DNA of 64,000 nt from Shewanella litoralis. GTDB lineage: Bacteria; Pseudomonadota; Gammaproteobacteria; Enterobacterales; Shewanellaceae. The first letter of the stretch is position 1; each line of letters opens with the position of its first letter. A model generated the notes under the pieces. The model searched no databases and had not been told where the DNA came from. It saw nothing but the letters and a program-made list of their open reading frames with translations. The stretch is taken from contig NZ_WSRZ01000022.1 of NCBI RefSeq assembly GCF_009828585.1, forward strand, positions 1 to 64,000, read 5' to 3'. Position numbers and translations under genes: made by a program. This document shows, piece by piece, positions 25,867 to 36,400 of this stretch.

Positions 25867-27491
25867 TCAGAACTCTATTTAGCTTATTGCTATTTATCAT
25901 TGCCTCACCCGCTTTTGCGCTTAGCCAGGTACAAGCCACCGTCGATAAAAACCCCGTGTCAGAAGGCGAATATTTTGTGCTTGATATCGTCGCCGATGAC
26001 GATCTTAATGCCGGCGCACTCGACACATCAGTGCTACTTGATGATTTTATTGTTGGTAGAACCAGCGTCGGTCGCAGCACTAAAATGGTTAACTTTGACA
26101 CCACGCGTGAAACCCGCTGGCAAGTCTTATTGTCGCCAAAAACTACCGGGACTGTCATCATCCCAGCATTTAATATTAAAGATGTCAGCTCAACACCCAT
26201 TGCCTTAAAAGTGATGCCATCAGGTACATCAGCAGATGAAGTACAAAATGTCTTCATAAAAGTACAAACCAATGCTTCTGAAGCCTATGTGGGCCAATTA
26301 ATCACATACAAAGTTAAATTGTATCTGGCTGTAGAGCTACAGCGCGGCGTATTAAGTGCCCCCGCCGTTGAAGGCGCTCAAATTAAACAAATTGGCGAAG
26401 ACAAAGACGGCAGTGAAATACTCGACGGACGCCGCTTTAGAGTCATTGAACGCACCTACGGCATTATTGCCGATCTGCCTGGCGAGCTTGTCATCAATGG
26501 CGCAAGCTTTTCCGGTGATGTCTTAGTTGAAGCGCAGCGTCGTGGTGGCATGTTTGGCTTTAATGAAAGCCGACCAATGCAAACAGAAGCCGAGCGTGAA
26601 GTGATTCAAATCAACTCAACACCACCCAGTTATCAAGGTAAATGGCTGGTGAGCGACATCGCTATGTTAAAAGAAACATGGCCAGAAGATGTCACTGAAT
26701 TTGAGGTCGGTAGCCCAATTACCCGCACCATTAGCCTCATTGCCTCTAATACCGACGACACCAGCCTGCCCGACATTGATATCCCGCTAGCGGAAGGATT
26801 AAAAGCATATCCAGAAAAACCGCTTAGACAAACTTTTGTGCGTGACAATCAAGTTGTGTCGCAATACAGCCTAACAACCGCCATTGTGCCAACAAAGCCA
26901 GGGAAGTATGTGCTGCCTGAAATTCGTGTGCCATGGTGGAATCCACACCTTAAAAAGCAACAGTTTGCCACCTTGCCACAACGCACCATCACAGTGATTG
27001 GCAGTAGTGCAAACACCACCGACATTCCCGCAGCAGATAGCTTTAGCCCAACCACAAACAGTGAGTACTGGCCCATCATCAGCGCAGTGTTTGCGGTGTT
27101 ATGGTTAATTACACTCGTGTTATGGCGCAGAGCGGTGGCAGCAAGTTACTCGATCAATCCTGATGCAAGCTTTAAACAGGTTAACACTCCACGAAAAACA
27201 GCTACCACAGGCTTAAACGCGATTATTCATGCATGTGACAGAAACGACAGCAGCGCAGCCATTAAAGCGGTACAGGCCTATTTTAGTGAACGCTGTGGTA
27301 CCTCAATGACCTTAACCCAAATCAGCGAATTATCACCGGCTTTAGCCGTTGCCATTAATAAATTGCAGGCAGATAAATACAGCCGCCAGCCTCAAGCGAT
27401 GGATAAAAAATCATTAATGGATGCCATTTTGGCCTACAAAGAACAGTCTCATCCCCACTCAGCATCGCTTATTGCCGATCTCAATCCATAA
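25860..27491 (+). CDS. BatD family protein
   Basis: A 543-residue protein with a signal peptide (1-20, MVIRTLFSLLLFIIASPAFA), a large beta-rich periplasmic part (VQATVDKNPVSEGEYFVLDIV, typical BatD opening), a C-terminal membrane helix (about 403-420, YWPIISAVFAVLWLITLVLW) and a short helical cytoplasmic tail of about 120 residues. The start is GTG at 25860, overlapping the stop of the BatB/C gene by seven bases; no ATG offers a signal peptide. It closes the MoxR-Bat operon. Its periplasmic domains are thought to act with the VWA proteins, but no activity is known. Confidence 0.85.
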   Translation: MVIRTLFSLLLFIIASPAFALSQVQATVDKNPVSEGEYFVLDIVADDDLNAGALDTSVLLDDFIVGRTSVGRSTKMVNFDTTRETRWQVLLSPKTTGTVIIPAFNIKDVSSTPIALKVMPSGTSADEVQNVFIKVQTNASEAYVGQLITYKVKLYLAVELQRGVLSAPAVEGAQIKQIGEDKDGSEILDGRRFRVIERTYGIIADLPGELVINGASFSGDVLVEAQRRGGMFGFNESRPMQTEAEREVIQINSTPPSYQGKWLVSDIAMLKETWPEDVTEFEVGSPITRTISLIASNTDDTSLPDIDIPLAEGLKAYPEKPLRQTFVRDNQVVSQYSLTTAIVPTKPGKYVLPEIRVPWWNPHLKKQQFATLPQRTITVIGSSANTTDIPAADSFSPTTNSEYWPIISAVFAVLWLITLVLWRRAVAASYSINPDASFKQVNTPRKTATTGLNAIIHACDRNDSSAAIKAVQAYFSERCGTSMTLTQISELSPALAVAINKLQADKYSRQPQAMDKKSLMDAILAYKEQSHPHSASLIADLNP

Positions 27492-27507
27492 TCAGCGATT
27501 CGTTCTT

Positions 27508-27559
27508 TCACCTCAGCGCCAGTAAAAGCGGTAAAGCACTCACCAAGGTGCTGAGGTGA
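27508..27559. terminator. Long inverted repeat after the Bat operon
   Basis: A 13-bp stem (one G-T wobble) TCACCTCAGCGCC with its complement at 27547-27559 and a 26-base loop, 17 bases after the BatD stop. It is followed by GATTTATCTTG rather than a pure T-run, so it may be a weak terminator. Confidence 0.45.
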
Positions 27560-27626
27560 TTTATCTTGCTATTGCCGCTCGGGCTTTTTAAGCTATTGAA
27601 CATGTTTAACTAAAAAAAGTTAAAAA

Positions 27627-28190
27627 ATGTTCGGATCCCTACGAAAGAAAAAGACAGATGTCGCGGTCTTATCTGACATGGTAACAAAACAACGACGATA
27701 CGATAGCCTTGTCAGGGCACTTCACACCGACATTTTCCGTTATGCTTTTTGGCTATGCGGAGATAAACATGTTGCAGAAGATATCACTCAAGAAACGTTC
27801 TTAAGGGCGTGGCGATCTTTGGACTCTTTAAAAGATGATAAAGCCGCAAAAGCCTGGCTCATTACCATTTTAAGACGGGAAAATGCCAGACGTTTTGAGC
27901 GTAAACAATTTGACTACAGTGATGTTGAGCAAGAGTTACTTGAAGATGTTTTTTCGTCAAGTAATGAAGATCAAACAGAACAATATTGGCTTCGTCGCCA
28001 AATAGGTAAGCTCGATATCGAATACCGAGAACCTTTGTTATTGCAACTGATTGGTGGATTTAGTGGCGATGAAATTGCCGACATGCTCGAATTGAACCGC
28101 AACACGGTCATGACGCGCTTATTCAGAGCTAGAAACCAATTAAAAGAAGCATTAGAAGCACCAGAGGTAAGAGGTCAATCAAATGGATGA
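27627..28190 (+). CDS. ECF-type RNA polymerase sigma factor
   Basis: A 187-residue sigma-70 family factor with region 2 (about residues 32-95, including YAFWLCGDKHVAEDITQETFLRAWRSL, the core-binding and -10 recognising part) and region 4 (about 128-180, REPLLLQLIGGFSGDEIADMLELNRNTVMTRLFRARNQL, helix-turn-helix for the -35). There is no region 1 or 3, as in ECF factors. The stop overlaps the start of the DUF3379 gene by eight bases, the usual layout of a sigma factor with its anti-sigma factor. No copy of an autoregulated promoter was identified. The regulon is unknown. Confidence 0.9.
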   Translation: MFGSLRKKKTDVAVLSDMVTKQRRYDSLVRALHTDIFRYAFWLCGDKHVAEDITQETFLRAWRSLDSLKDDKAAKAWLITILRRENARRFERKQFDYSDVEQELLEDVFSSSNEDQTEQYWLRRQIGKLDIEYREPLLLQLIGGFSGDEIADMLELNRNTVMTRLFRARNQLKEALEAPEVRGQSNG

Positions 28191-28890
28191 TCTACAATTT
28201 CGTCGTCAAGCATATGGCGATCCAAACAATCAATCCGACGAGTTTTTAGCACACCTTGCTGAAAATGAAGACGATGCTAAATTTGTCAAAGACCTAAAAG
28301 CATTTGACCAAAAATTGACTCAGGCATTGGCTATTGATGTACCTGAAGGGCTGGCTGATAAATTATTATTACGACAGCAATTAAGCCAACATCAGCAGAC
28401 CAAAAAGCGTGGCCGTTATATGATGGCCATGGCAGCATCGGTTGCCTTTGTAGTGGGCGTCAGCTTTAGTATGTTACGGTTTACCCCAGTGAATTTATCT
28501 GAGAACTCATTAGCCCACGTTCACCATGAAACCAAAGCATTAGTGATGGAACAGGACATAGGCTTTAATGATGTTAATTTTAAACTGGCTAGCCTAAAAG
28601 GCTTAAGCGACTCTAAATTCATCAAACAACCGGGACGAGTGTTTTACACCTCATATTGTGATTTCCAAGGGGTAAAATCACTGCACTTGGTGATGGCTGA
28701 TGAATTAGGTAATAAAGTCACTTTATTTATTGTGCCTGCTGAAAGTCGCATGGTATTAGAAGAAGCCTTTGCAGACAATCAATACAAAGGACAAAGCTTT
28801 CAAACAGCAAATGCCTATATGGTTCTTGTTGGCGAGCCTGCATCTGACTTAGATTTTGTCAAAAAAGAAGTCGAAAACACCTTTATTTAA
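28183..28890 (+). CDS. DUF3379 protein, probable membrane anti-sigma factor
   Basis: A 235-residue protein with an acidic cytoplasmic N-terminus (LAHLAENEDDAKFVKDLKAFDQKL), one membrane helix (about residues 79-99, MMAMAASVAFVVGVSFSM) and a periplasmic C-terminal domain of about 135 residues. This topology and its overlap with the sigma gene point to an anti-sigma factor; DUF3379 is found in this place in Shewanella and relatives. A typical zinc-binding HxxxCxxC motif is not seen. The signal it senses is unknown. A strong terminator follows the stop. Confidence 0.8.
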   Translation: MDDLQFRRQAYGDPNNQSDEFLAHLAENEDDAKFVKDLKAFDQKLTQALAIDVPEGLADKLLLRQQLSQHQQTKKRGRYMMAMAASVAFVVGVSFSMLRFTPVNLSENSLAHVHHETKALVMEQDIGFNDVNFKLASLKGLSDSKFIKQPGRVFYTSYCDFQGVKSLHLVMADELGNKVTLFIVPAESRMVLEEAFADNQYKGQSFQTANAYMVLVGEPASDLDFVKKEVENTFI

Positions 28891-28910
28891 CACTGAAGTT
28901 GTATCACTCA

Positions 28911-28945
28911 AAATCCGCTATTCCATTGAATAGCGGATTTTTTTG
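28911..28945 (+). terminator. Rho-independent terminator of the sigma/anti-sigma operon
   Basis: A 13-bp perfect stem AAATCCGCTATTC/GAATAGCGGATTT around CATT, with seven T at the 3' side, 20 bases after the stop at 28890. Confidence 0.92.
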
Positions 28946-29024
28946 ATCATGAATAAATCAAAGTGTGAACAAGATCAAACTTCTGCTAGGATTGCGGCCA
29001 TAAAAATAACTCTCTGGACGATAT

Positions 29025-30482
29025 ATGGAAATTCAAACACCAATCATCATTACATTTGTTGGATATCTCGCTTTAATGATGGGCATAGGCTACTGGGCTT
29101 ATCGTAAAACTGACACGGTAGACGACTATATACTTGGCGGCAGGAAAATGGGCCCGGCCGTAACAGCACTGAGTGTGGGTGCTTCTGACATGTCAGGCTG
29201 GCTATTACTAGGCTTACCTGGCGCGGTCTATCTCAGCGGTTTAGGCGAAGCATGGATTGGCTTTGGGTTAATTTTTGGTGCATGGCTAAACTGGTTATTT
29301 GTCGCCAAGCGCTTACGTATTTACACCCAAATGGCTGATAACGCCCTCACATTGCCAGACTTTTTCGAAAATCGCTTTAACGACAACCATGGTTTATTAA
29401 GAGTCGTGTCTGCTGTGACCATTTTAGTGTTTTTCACATTTTATGCTTCTTCAGGCATGGTAGGTGGCGCAATATTGTTTGAAAAAGTCTTCGGTCTGGA
29501 TTATACCGTCGCGCTGGTTATCGGCTCGTTCATTATTGTGTCATACACGTTCGTGGGTGGTTTTTTTGCCGTAAGTTGGACTGACTTTTTTCAAGGTTGC
29601 TTGATGTTAATAGCCTTACTGATTGTTCCGGTAACTATCTTTAGTCAACCCGAAACTCAAGTGAGTTTTGAACAAATAGACCCTGCGATGCTGTCATTTA
29701 TTAACGACAACACCACGGTTTTGGGCTTAGTGTCTTTATTGGCTTGGGGCTTAGGTTATTTTGGGCAACCACATATTTTGTCGCGCTTTATGGCCATTGG
29801 TAATCCAAATGATTTAGTGCTGTCTCGTCGTATTGCCATGAGTTGGATGATGTTCTCGTTAGTAGGTGCCTTGGCCACAGGTATAGCAGGCAGTTTGTAC
29901 TTTGCCGCTGAGCCATTAGAAAACGCTGAAACGGTCTTTATTAACTTAGCACATGTTGCCTTTAACCCATGGATTGGTGGCTTACTGATCGCCGCCATTT
30001 TATCGGCCATTATGAGCACTATCGACTCACAACTATTGGTTTGTTCAAGTGTGATAACCGAGGACTTTTACCTTAAGTGGTTGCGCCCTAAAGCCAGTGA
30101 TAAAGAGTTAATGCTGGTAGGACGCTTTGGTGTTATTGCAATTGCCCTCGTGGCTGGCATTGTGGCCTTAAACCCTGACAGCAGTGTGCTAGGGTTAGTG
30201 AGCTACGCTTGGGCTGGTTTTGGCGCAGCATTTGGGCCGGTGGTCTTATTGTCATTGTTTTGGCGTGGCTATAGCCGCAATGGTGCAGTATTAACCATTC
30301 TTGTTGGAGCGATCACCGTGGTGGTATGGAAGCAGCTTACCGGTGGTTTATTTGATTTATATGAAATCGTTCCGGGCTTTTTACTAGCGACATTAGTTGG
30401 CGTTGTGGTGAGCAAACTGTCACCGCCTGCCCCTAAAACAATGGCCGATTTTGATAACTTTAATGCTGCGTTAAAATCATAA
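29025..30482 (+). CDS. putP: Sodium/proline symporter PutP
   Basis: A 485-residue inner-membrane sodium:solute symporter with about 13 hydrophobic segments. The early motif ILGGRKMGPAVTALSVGASDMSGWLLLGLPGAVYLSG (about residues 37-73) is the PutP signature, with Asp and Ser residues that bind Na+ and proline; FGQPHILSRFMAI and SAIMSTIDSQLLVCSS (with the TxSxxDS Na+ site) are also conserved. Length fits E. coli PutP (502). It imports proline as nutrient or osmolyte. It stands alone between two terminator/promoter regions; putA is not in the window. Confidence 0.94.
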   Translation: MEIQTPIIITFVGYLALMMGIGYWAYRKTDTVDDYILGGRKMGPAVTALSVGASDMSGWLLLGLPGAVYLSGLGEAWIGFGLIFGAWLNWLFVAKRLRIYTQMADNALTLPDFFENRFNDNHGLLRVVSAVTILVFFTFYASSGMVGGAILFEKVFGLDYTVALVIGSFIIVSYTFVGGFFAVSWTDFFQGCLMLIALLIVPVTIFSQPETQVSFEQIDPAMLSFINDNTTVLGLVSLLAWGLGYFGQPHILSRFMAIGNPNDLVLSRRIAMSWMMFSLVGALATGIAGSLYFAAEPLENAETVFINLAHVAFNPWIGGLLIAAILSAIMSTIDSQLLVCSSVITEDFYLKWLRPKASDKELMLVGRFGVIAIALVAGIVALNPDSSVLGLVSYAWAGFGAAFGPVVLLSLFWRGYSRNGAVLTILVGAITVVVWKQLTGGLFDLYEIVPGFLLATLVGVVVSKLSPPAPKTMADFDNFNAALKS

Positions 30483-30905
30483 TTTACTATCGACTTTGCG
30501 CTTAATTAATCATTAGCGCTTAATCCACCATTCGCATTTGGATAACACAATCTCGCCCTGAGGTTGTGTTATATCAATCAGCAAGAATAAGTGCCCCCCC
30601 TTTTCAAACAGGCTTATTTACCCTCTTGTTTTTTAACGTTTATCTTACATTTTGTTCAAATGAATATTTTTTAATTAATGTATTTCTTAAAAATGTGAGC
30701 AAAGCATATTTACATATACTGCCATGCTATCAAACACCTATGACACAGCCACAAAGCATAATTAACTTAATATTAACAATAACTAACATCTGGTCGGAGT
30801 TGTTAGCTGCATACCACTTACCTAAGATGCCCCAGACTTTACGCTGTGAGTGGTCCAACAAGTTAATTTTTTGTACGTCACAGTAATAATAAATGGGAAA
30901 TAATA
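30483..30905. other. Intergenic region between putP and fadL
   Basis: A 423-base stretch containing the FadR-like site at 30788-30804 and the fadL promoter. A 106-codon open frame here has no ribosome site and no protein-like sequence and was not accepted. A GGGAAATAATAATG context precedes fadL. Confidence 0.6.
30788..30804. promoter_or_regulatory. FadR-like operator upstream of fadL
   Basis: ATCTGGTCGGAGTTGTT resembles the FadR operator; the left half CTGGTCnGA is exact and the right half departs from GACC by two bases. It lies about 100 bases before the fadL start and pairs with the better site before fadI. Confidence 0.55.
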
Positions 30906-32189
30906 ATGAATAAGTTCAACAAGACTCTTCTTGCTTCAGCAGTATTACTTGCTAGCACTCAAGCTTCTGCAGCAGGCTTTCAACTTAATAGCCAATCAGC
31001 AACAGGCATTGGCCGTGCAATGGCAGGCGACGCTGTCATTGCCGACAACGCCTCTGTGTTATCACGTAACCCAGCAGCAATGGCATTATTTGATAACACC
31101 TCATTATCTTTAGGTGCTGTGTATGCCGATATCGATGTGTCAGTGTCAGATGTAACGGGCTCATACGGCGGCCAGGCTGTGGACTATGGCAGCGAGCACG
31201 ATGCTGCAGACTCAAAAGTCATCCCTAATTTTTATTACATTAACCCAATCGATGATAAATGGGCCTTTGGTGTCGCTGCATTTAGTAACTATGGTACAGG
31301 TACAGATTTAACGGCATTAGCAGACAGAACGCCTACCGTTGGCGGTAATGCAGTGCCATTACCAACACCGGTAGACTTACTGGGTAACACCGAAGTGGTT
31401 ACCATTAACTTAAATACCAGCGTGTCATACCGTATTAATGAGCAGTGGAGCTTAGGTTTAGGCCTTGATGCCGTGTATGGCAGTGGTACATTAACCCGTA
31501 CCACAGAAAACCCACAAATTGGCAGTATTGTTGACGTTGAAGCCGATGGTTGGGCATTAGGCGGTATCGCCGGTGTTGTGTATGAAATGAATGCAAATAA
31601 CCGTTTTGGCCTAAGTTACCGTTTAAGCCCAACATTAACGGCTAAAGGCGATGTTAATTATGCTTATTCAGAATATAACGAAATTGATATCCCAATTGCA
31701 GATATTGCTCAGTTTGCCGGTTTCCACCAGCTAACCAACGATTTTGCAGTGCATTACACTGCGCAATGGACCAACTGGAGCAAGTTTGATCGTATAGAAG
31801 TGATCGACGGCGACAACGGTGTTTCGCAAACAGACTTAAAAGAATACCACTGGAAAGACTCGTGGTTCTTAAGTTTAGGCGCGACCTACAACCTTACAGA
31901 GGATTGGACATTACGAGCAGGTATTGCGACCGATGAAGGTGTGGTTGATCAGCACTCATCACTGTCAATTCCAGACTCTGATCGCACCTGGTATACCGCT
32001 GGTGTCAGTTATGATTTGACCAATCAATCTAGCGTTGATTTTGGCATTGCATTTGTTCGCGGTGAAGATGTCACCGTATTAGAAAACAGCGCAATCCTGC
32101 CAATGGCACCTGGATTAGACAGCGAGATTTCAGCACAAACTCGCTCAAATGCAGTGTATTACTCAGTGCAGTACAACTACAGTTTTTAA
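30906..32189 (+). CDS. fadL: Outer-membrane long-chain fatty acid transporter FadL
   Basis: A 427-residue outer-membrane beta-barrel of the OmpP1/FadL family. A signal peptide (1-22, MNKFNKTLLASAVLLASTQASA) is followed by the N-terminal hatch AGFQLNSQSATGIGRAMAGDA, then SRNPAAMALFDN, the characteristic NPA stretch, and many alternating beta strands ending in the aromatic C-terminal YNYSF for barrel insertion. It takes up long-chain fatty acids across the outer membrane. Length is typical (E. coli 446). It is monocistronic, with a FadR-like site upstream and a terminator downstream. Since fadI-fadJ in the same window carry a FadR-like site, coordinated control is likely. Confidence 0.93.
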   Translation: MNKFNKTLLASAVLLASTQASAAGFQLNSQSATGIGRAMAGDAVIADNASVLSRNPAAMALFDNTSLSLGAVYADIDVSVSDVTGSYGGQAVDYGSEHDAADSKVIPNFYYINPIDDKWAFGVAAFSNYGTGTDLTALADRTPTVGGNAVPLPTPVDLLGNTEVVTINLNTSVSYRINEQWSLGLGLDAVYGSGTLTRTTENPQIGSIVDVEADGWALGGIAGVVYEMNANNRFGLSYRLSPTLTAKGDVNYAYSEYNEIDIPIADIAQFAGFHQLTNDFAVHYTAQWTNWSKFDRIEVIDGDNGVSQTDLKEYHWKDSWFLSLGATYNLTEDWTLRAGIATDEGVVDQHSSLSIPDSDRTWYTAGVSYDLTNQSSVDFGIAFVRGEDVTVLENSAILPMAPGLDSEISAQTRSNAVYYSVQYNYSF

Positions 32190-32266
32190 GCCTGTCGGCA
32201 TGTTAAATGCCTAACAAGCCGCTGTGGTAGCACTAATAGGGGTTGCCACTTCTGATCTATCCAACT

Positions 32267-32295
32267 AAACCGCCTTGCTCTGGGCGGTTTTTTTA
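32267..32295 (+). terminator. Rho-independent terminator of fadL
   Basis: AAACCGCC and GGCGGTTT form an 8-bp stem followed by eight T, about 80 bases after the fadL stop. Confidence 0.88.
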
Positions 32296-32397
32296 TGCCT
32301 AAAAGTACTAATATATAAATTTTTCTAATGCATCTATTGCGTAAAAAACCAAAGTCCATTAGAATTTTCTTATAGACTTTATATAGGTGCTACCATT

Positions 32398-33450
32398 ATG
32401 TCTCGCTTACTCACATCATTCTCGCTTGTTGGTGCTATATGCACTGTTATTTCTTTTCCGATATTCGCGGCATCTGAGGCGTTTGATACGGTAACAATTC
32501 AATATTCTTCTCATGCTCAGCCACGCGTATTTGACGCTAAAGTCGAAGCCATTAAAGCGGCTACAGTATCAGCACAAACTTCTGGCCGAATTATTAATAT
32601 CCATTACGACGTGAATGATTTAGTGCCTCAAGGCGCTGCATTACTTGAAATTACCAATAAAGAACAAGGTGCAGAGCTTGCAGGAGCAGAAGCAGAACTC
32701 GCAAAAGCCGAAGCGGTAAACAGTGAAGCTCAAGCTCAATACACACGTTATAAAGAATTATTTCCAAAAGGTGCCATATCAAAAGGGGCAATGGACGAGG
32801 CCACTGCAAAAGCAAAATCATCCGCACAAGCGGTAAGCAGTGCTAAAGCACAACTGATTAAAGCCAAAGAAAGCGTAAATTACACGATTGTCAGTGCGCC
32901 TTTTAGTGGCCGCGTGACCCAGCGTTTTGTCGAACAAGGCGAAACCATTTCATACGGTCAGGCACTGTTTTCTGGTTACGACACTCAACATCTCAGAGTG
33001 GTGTTTCAAGTATCACAGCAAGATTTACCCAGCATTCAACAGCTTGAAAATATTAGTATTCAACTCGGCAACGGTCAGGTCATTACCGCTAACGATATCA
33101 ACCCATTTAATTTTGCCGACCCGCTCACTCACAGCCATGCTGTACGCGTCAATTTTATCAACCCAAACGACACCGACAACCTTGTTGGGCAATGGGTAAA
33201 AGTCGTGTTTGAGCAAACGAGTCAACCAAGCTTAATGGTGCCAATATCTGCGATTCATCAGGTGGGTGATCTCACCTCTGTATACCGTAAAAACGGTGAC
33301 AAAATTGTACTCAGCCAAGTACGATTAGGCTTTATTGATAGCGCTAAGCAACAAGCACAAGTTTTATCGGGTTTGATGCCATCGGATGAGATCATCATCG
33401 ACGCGGCGCAATATGTCATTAATGCCAATGCAGCCAAGGTGAAGGAGTAA
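32398..33450 (+). CDS. RND efflux periplasmic adaptor (membrane fusion protein)
   Basis: A 350-residue periplasmic adaptor joining an RND pump to an outer-membrane channel. It has a signal peptide (1-24, MSRLLTSFSLVGAICTVISFPIFA), a lipoyl/barrel-sandwich half (AATVSAQTSGRIINIHYDVNDLVPQGAALLEI, about 56-87), a helical hairpin (about 95-160, rich in Ala, Glu, Lys), the second half SAPFSGRVTQRFVEQGE and a beta-barrel domain. It lacks the lipobox Cys of AcrA-type adaptors. It is four bases before the RND permease gene. No outer-membrane factor is encoded nearby, so it would share one such as TolC. Confidence 0.9.
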   Translation: MSRLLTSFSLVGAICTVISFPIFAASEAFDTVTIQYSSHAQPRVFDAKVEAIKAATVSAQTSGRIINIHYDVNDLVPQGAALLEITNKEQGAELAGAEAELAKAEAVNSEAQAQYTRYKELFPKGAISKGAMDEATAKAKSSAQAVSSAKAQLIKAKESVNYTIVSAPFSGRVTQRFVEQGETISYGQALFSGYDTQHLRVVFQVSQQDLPSIQQLENISIQLGNGQVITANDINPFNFADPLTHSHAVRVNFINPNDTDNLVGQWVKVVFEQTSQPSLMVPISAIHQVGDLTSVYRKNGDKIVLSQVRLGFIDSAKQQAQVLSGLMPSDEIIIDAAQYVINANAAKVKE

Positions 33451-33453
33451 TTT

Positions 33454-36400
33454 ATGACACCTTCAGAGCGTTCATCTCGTTTAGGTATTTCAGGAAAAAT
33501 CGCCAGTGCGTTTCAGCACAGTGCTATTACGCCTCTTTTAGCAATATTAGGATTATTACTGGGTATTTTTGCCGTCATCATCACTCCTAAGGAAGAAGAG
33601 CCGCAAATCGATGTGACCTTTGCCGATGTATTCATTCCTTATCCAGGCGCAACCCCAACCGAAGTTGAAAACCAAGTTACCCTTCCGGCTGAACAAATTA
33701 TCTCTGAAATTAAAGGCATTGATACCCTGTACTCATTTTCACAACCTGACGGGGCATTAATTATTGCGATTTTTGATGTCGGCGTGCCGCGAGATGAAGC
33801 CGTAGTTAACCTCTACAACCAGTTATATTCCAATAGTGATAAATTTAATTATGCCGCCGGTATTGGTGAGCCGTTAATCAAGCCTCGTGGTATCGATGAC
33901 GTGCCGATTGTCGGACTAACCTTATGGTCGAAAGACCCTAACATGACAGCGGAGCAGCTAACCTCGGTAGCGTCTGTGCTAGAAACAGAGCTTAAACGGA
34001 TCCCTGGCACCCGCGAAATATACAGCCAGGGCCAACATGAGTTAGTGTTAAATGTGCGCTTAGACCCCATCAAGATGAACAGTTATGGCATCACATTTAC
34101 CGACATCAGCAGCGCCTTACAAGACAATAATCAGACCTCTGTATTAGGGTCTATGACGCAATATAATCAAGAAATAAAACTGAAAACCGGCGAGTTTCTG
34201 CGCAATGTCGACGATGTAAAGAATTTATTAATCAAGGTCAATCAAGCATCCACAACTGGCGCTGCTGGCGTAGTGTATTTGGCAGATATTGCCGACATTC
34301 AATTACAAAGCGACATTCCTAAACAAAGTGTATGGCATGTTAATCAACAAGGCAGTTACCCCGCGGTAACCATTGCTATCGGTAAACAAGCTGGCCAAAA
34401 TGCCGTCGATATTGCCAATGCAGTGTTGGCCAAAGTTGAGGCGGTCAATAATGTGCTAATCCCCGATAATGTTGAGGTGGCTATCTCACGTAACTACGGT
34501 CAAACCGCCGGTGATAAGTCCAACACGCTTATTTTTAAACTGATATTTGCGACCTCTGCTGTGGTGCTATTAGTGCTGTTCACTATGGGAGTGCGCGAGT
34601 CCGCAGTGGTGGGTATTGCCATTATCATTACCCTCGCTATCACCTTGTTTGCCTCGTGGGCATGGGGATTTACCTTAAACCGCATCTCGTTATTTGCGCT
34701 TATCTTTTCCATTGGTATTTTGGTCGACGATGCCATTGTGGTAGTTGAGAATATTCACCGTCATATGGCGCTCAGTAATAAATCCATCAGCGAGCTTATT
34801 CCGCATGCTGTCGATGAAGTGGGTGGCCCCACTATCCTAGCAACGTTCACTGTTATCGCGGCGTTATTACCCATGGCGTTTGTGTCAGGCTTGATGGGGC
34901 CTTACATGAGCCCTATTCCTATTAATGCTAGTATGGGTATGCTGATATCATTGTTAATTGCTTTTATCATGACCCCCTGGTTAAGCAGTCACCTGCTCAA
35001 ACCTCATAAACACCATAGCAATGATGATCATAATACCGAACAAGAAACGGCACTTACCCGCTTTTTTACAACGTTAATGAGTCCATTTTTAATTGGTGAA
35101 CATGCCTCTAAAGCCCGTAAAGGATTAATGCTTGTCATCACGTTGCTTATTGCATTTGCCGTGGCGTTACCGGTATTTCAAGCGGTAGTGCTCAAAATGC
35201 TGCCGTTTGATAATAAGTCTGAGTTTCAAGTGATGGTTGATATGCCTGAGGGCACGCCTGTTGAGCAAACTCAGCGGGTACTACAAGATTTAAGTCAATA
35301 CCTGACAACCGTTGAAGAAATTGAGCATATTCAGCTTTACGCTGGTACTCATGCACCAATGAATTTTAACGGTTTGGTAAGACATTACTTTTTACGCAGC
35401 AGCCAAGAGCTAGGCGATATTCAAGTCAATTTGGTGGATAAAAAACACCGCGATCGCGACAGTCACACTATTGCATCATCAGTACGTGAACCCTTACAAC
35501 GTATTGCCTTGCAATATAACGCCAACGTAAAAATTGTTGAAGTGCCACCTGGTCCACCGGTGTGGTCCCCCATTGTGGCCGAAGTGTATGCTCCAACCAC
35601 ACAATTACGAGAGCAAGCCGCCAATGACTTATTACAGCGGTTTAAAAATACTGATTATGTTGTCGACATGGATATCTTTTTACCCGCTCAACAACAGCAA
35701 TGGCAAGTCGTGATAGACCGCAGTAAAGCGCGCTTACTTGGCGTGTCTTACAGCAGTATTATCGATGCGATTAACAGTGCTGTTAATGGCAATGATGCCA
35801 GTTATTTGCACATCCCTGAACGTAAACACCCGACGCCAATTCGCTTGCAAGTCGATGAAGCTGCAAAAGTAGATTTACAGCAAGTACTGCAATTGCGGGT
35901 GGCAAGTCAAAACGGCGCTCAAATTGCCCTTACCGAACTGGTTACAGTTAAACAACGCACCATTGATGCCCCTATTGTTCACAAAAACATGGTCCCGATG
36001 ATTATGGTTGTTGCTGATATGGCTGGCCCAACGGGTAGTCCATTATATGGGATGTTTGACATGGTGAGCCAAATTAACCATGAAACAGAACAAGGCGAGC
36101 TTAACTACCCTATCGAGCAACATTTAGTTAACCAGCCAGATGGCTTAACTGACGTGGCCATTTTATGGGATGGCGAATGGAAAATCACCTACGAAACCTT
36201 CAGAGATATGGGCATTGCTTATGCCGTGGGCATGATTGCGATTTACTTACTGGTCGTAGGACAATTTAAGTCTTATATCGTCCCCTTAGTGATTATGGCT
36301 CCTATTCCATTAACCATTATTGGTGTTATGCCGGGCCATGCATTATTAGGGGCGCAATTTACCGCACCATCAATGATTGGCATGATTGCACTGGCTGGGA

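Noticed and set aside
30566-30886. 106-residue open frame upstream of fadL
   Set aside because: No ribosome site, odd composition, and it covers the fadL promoter and FadR-like site.
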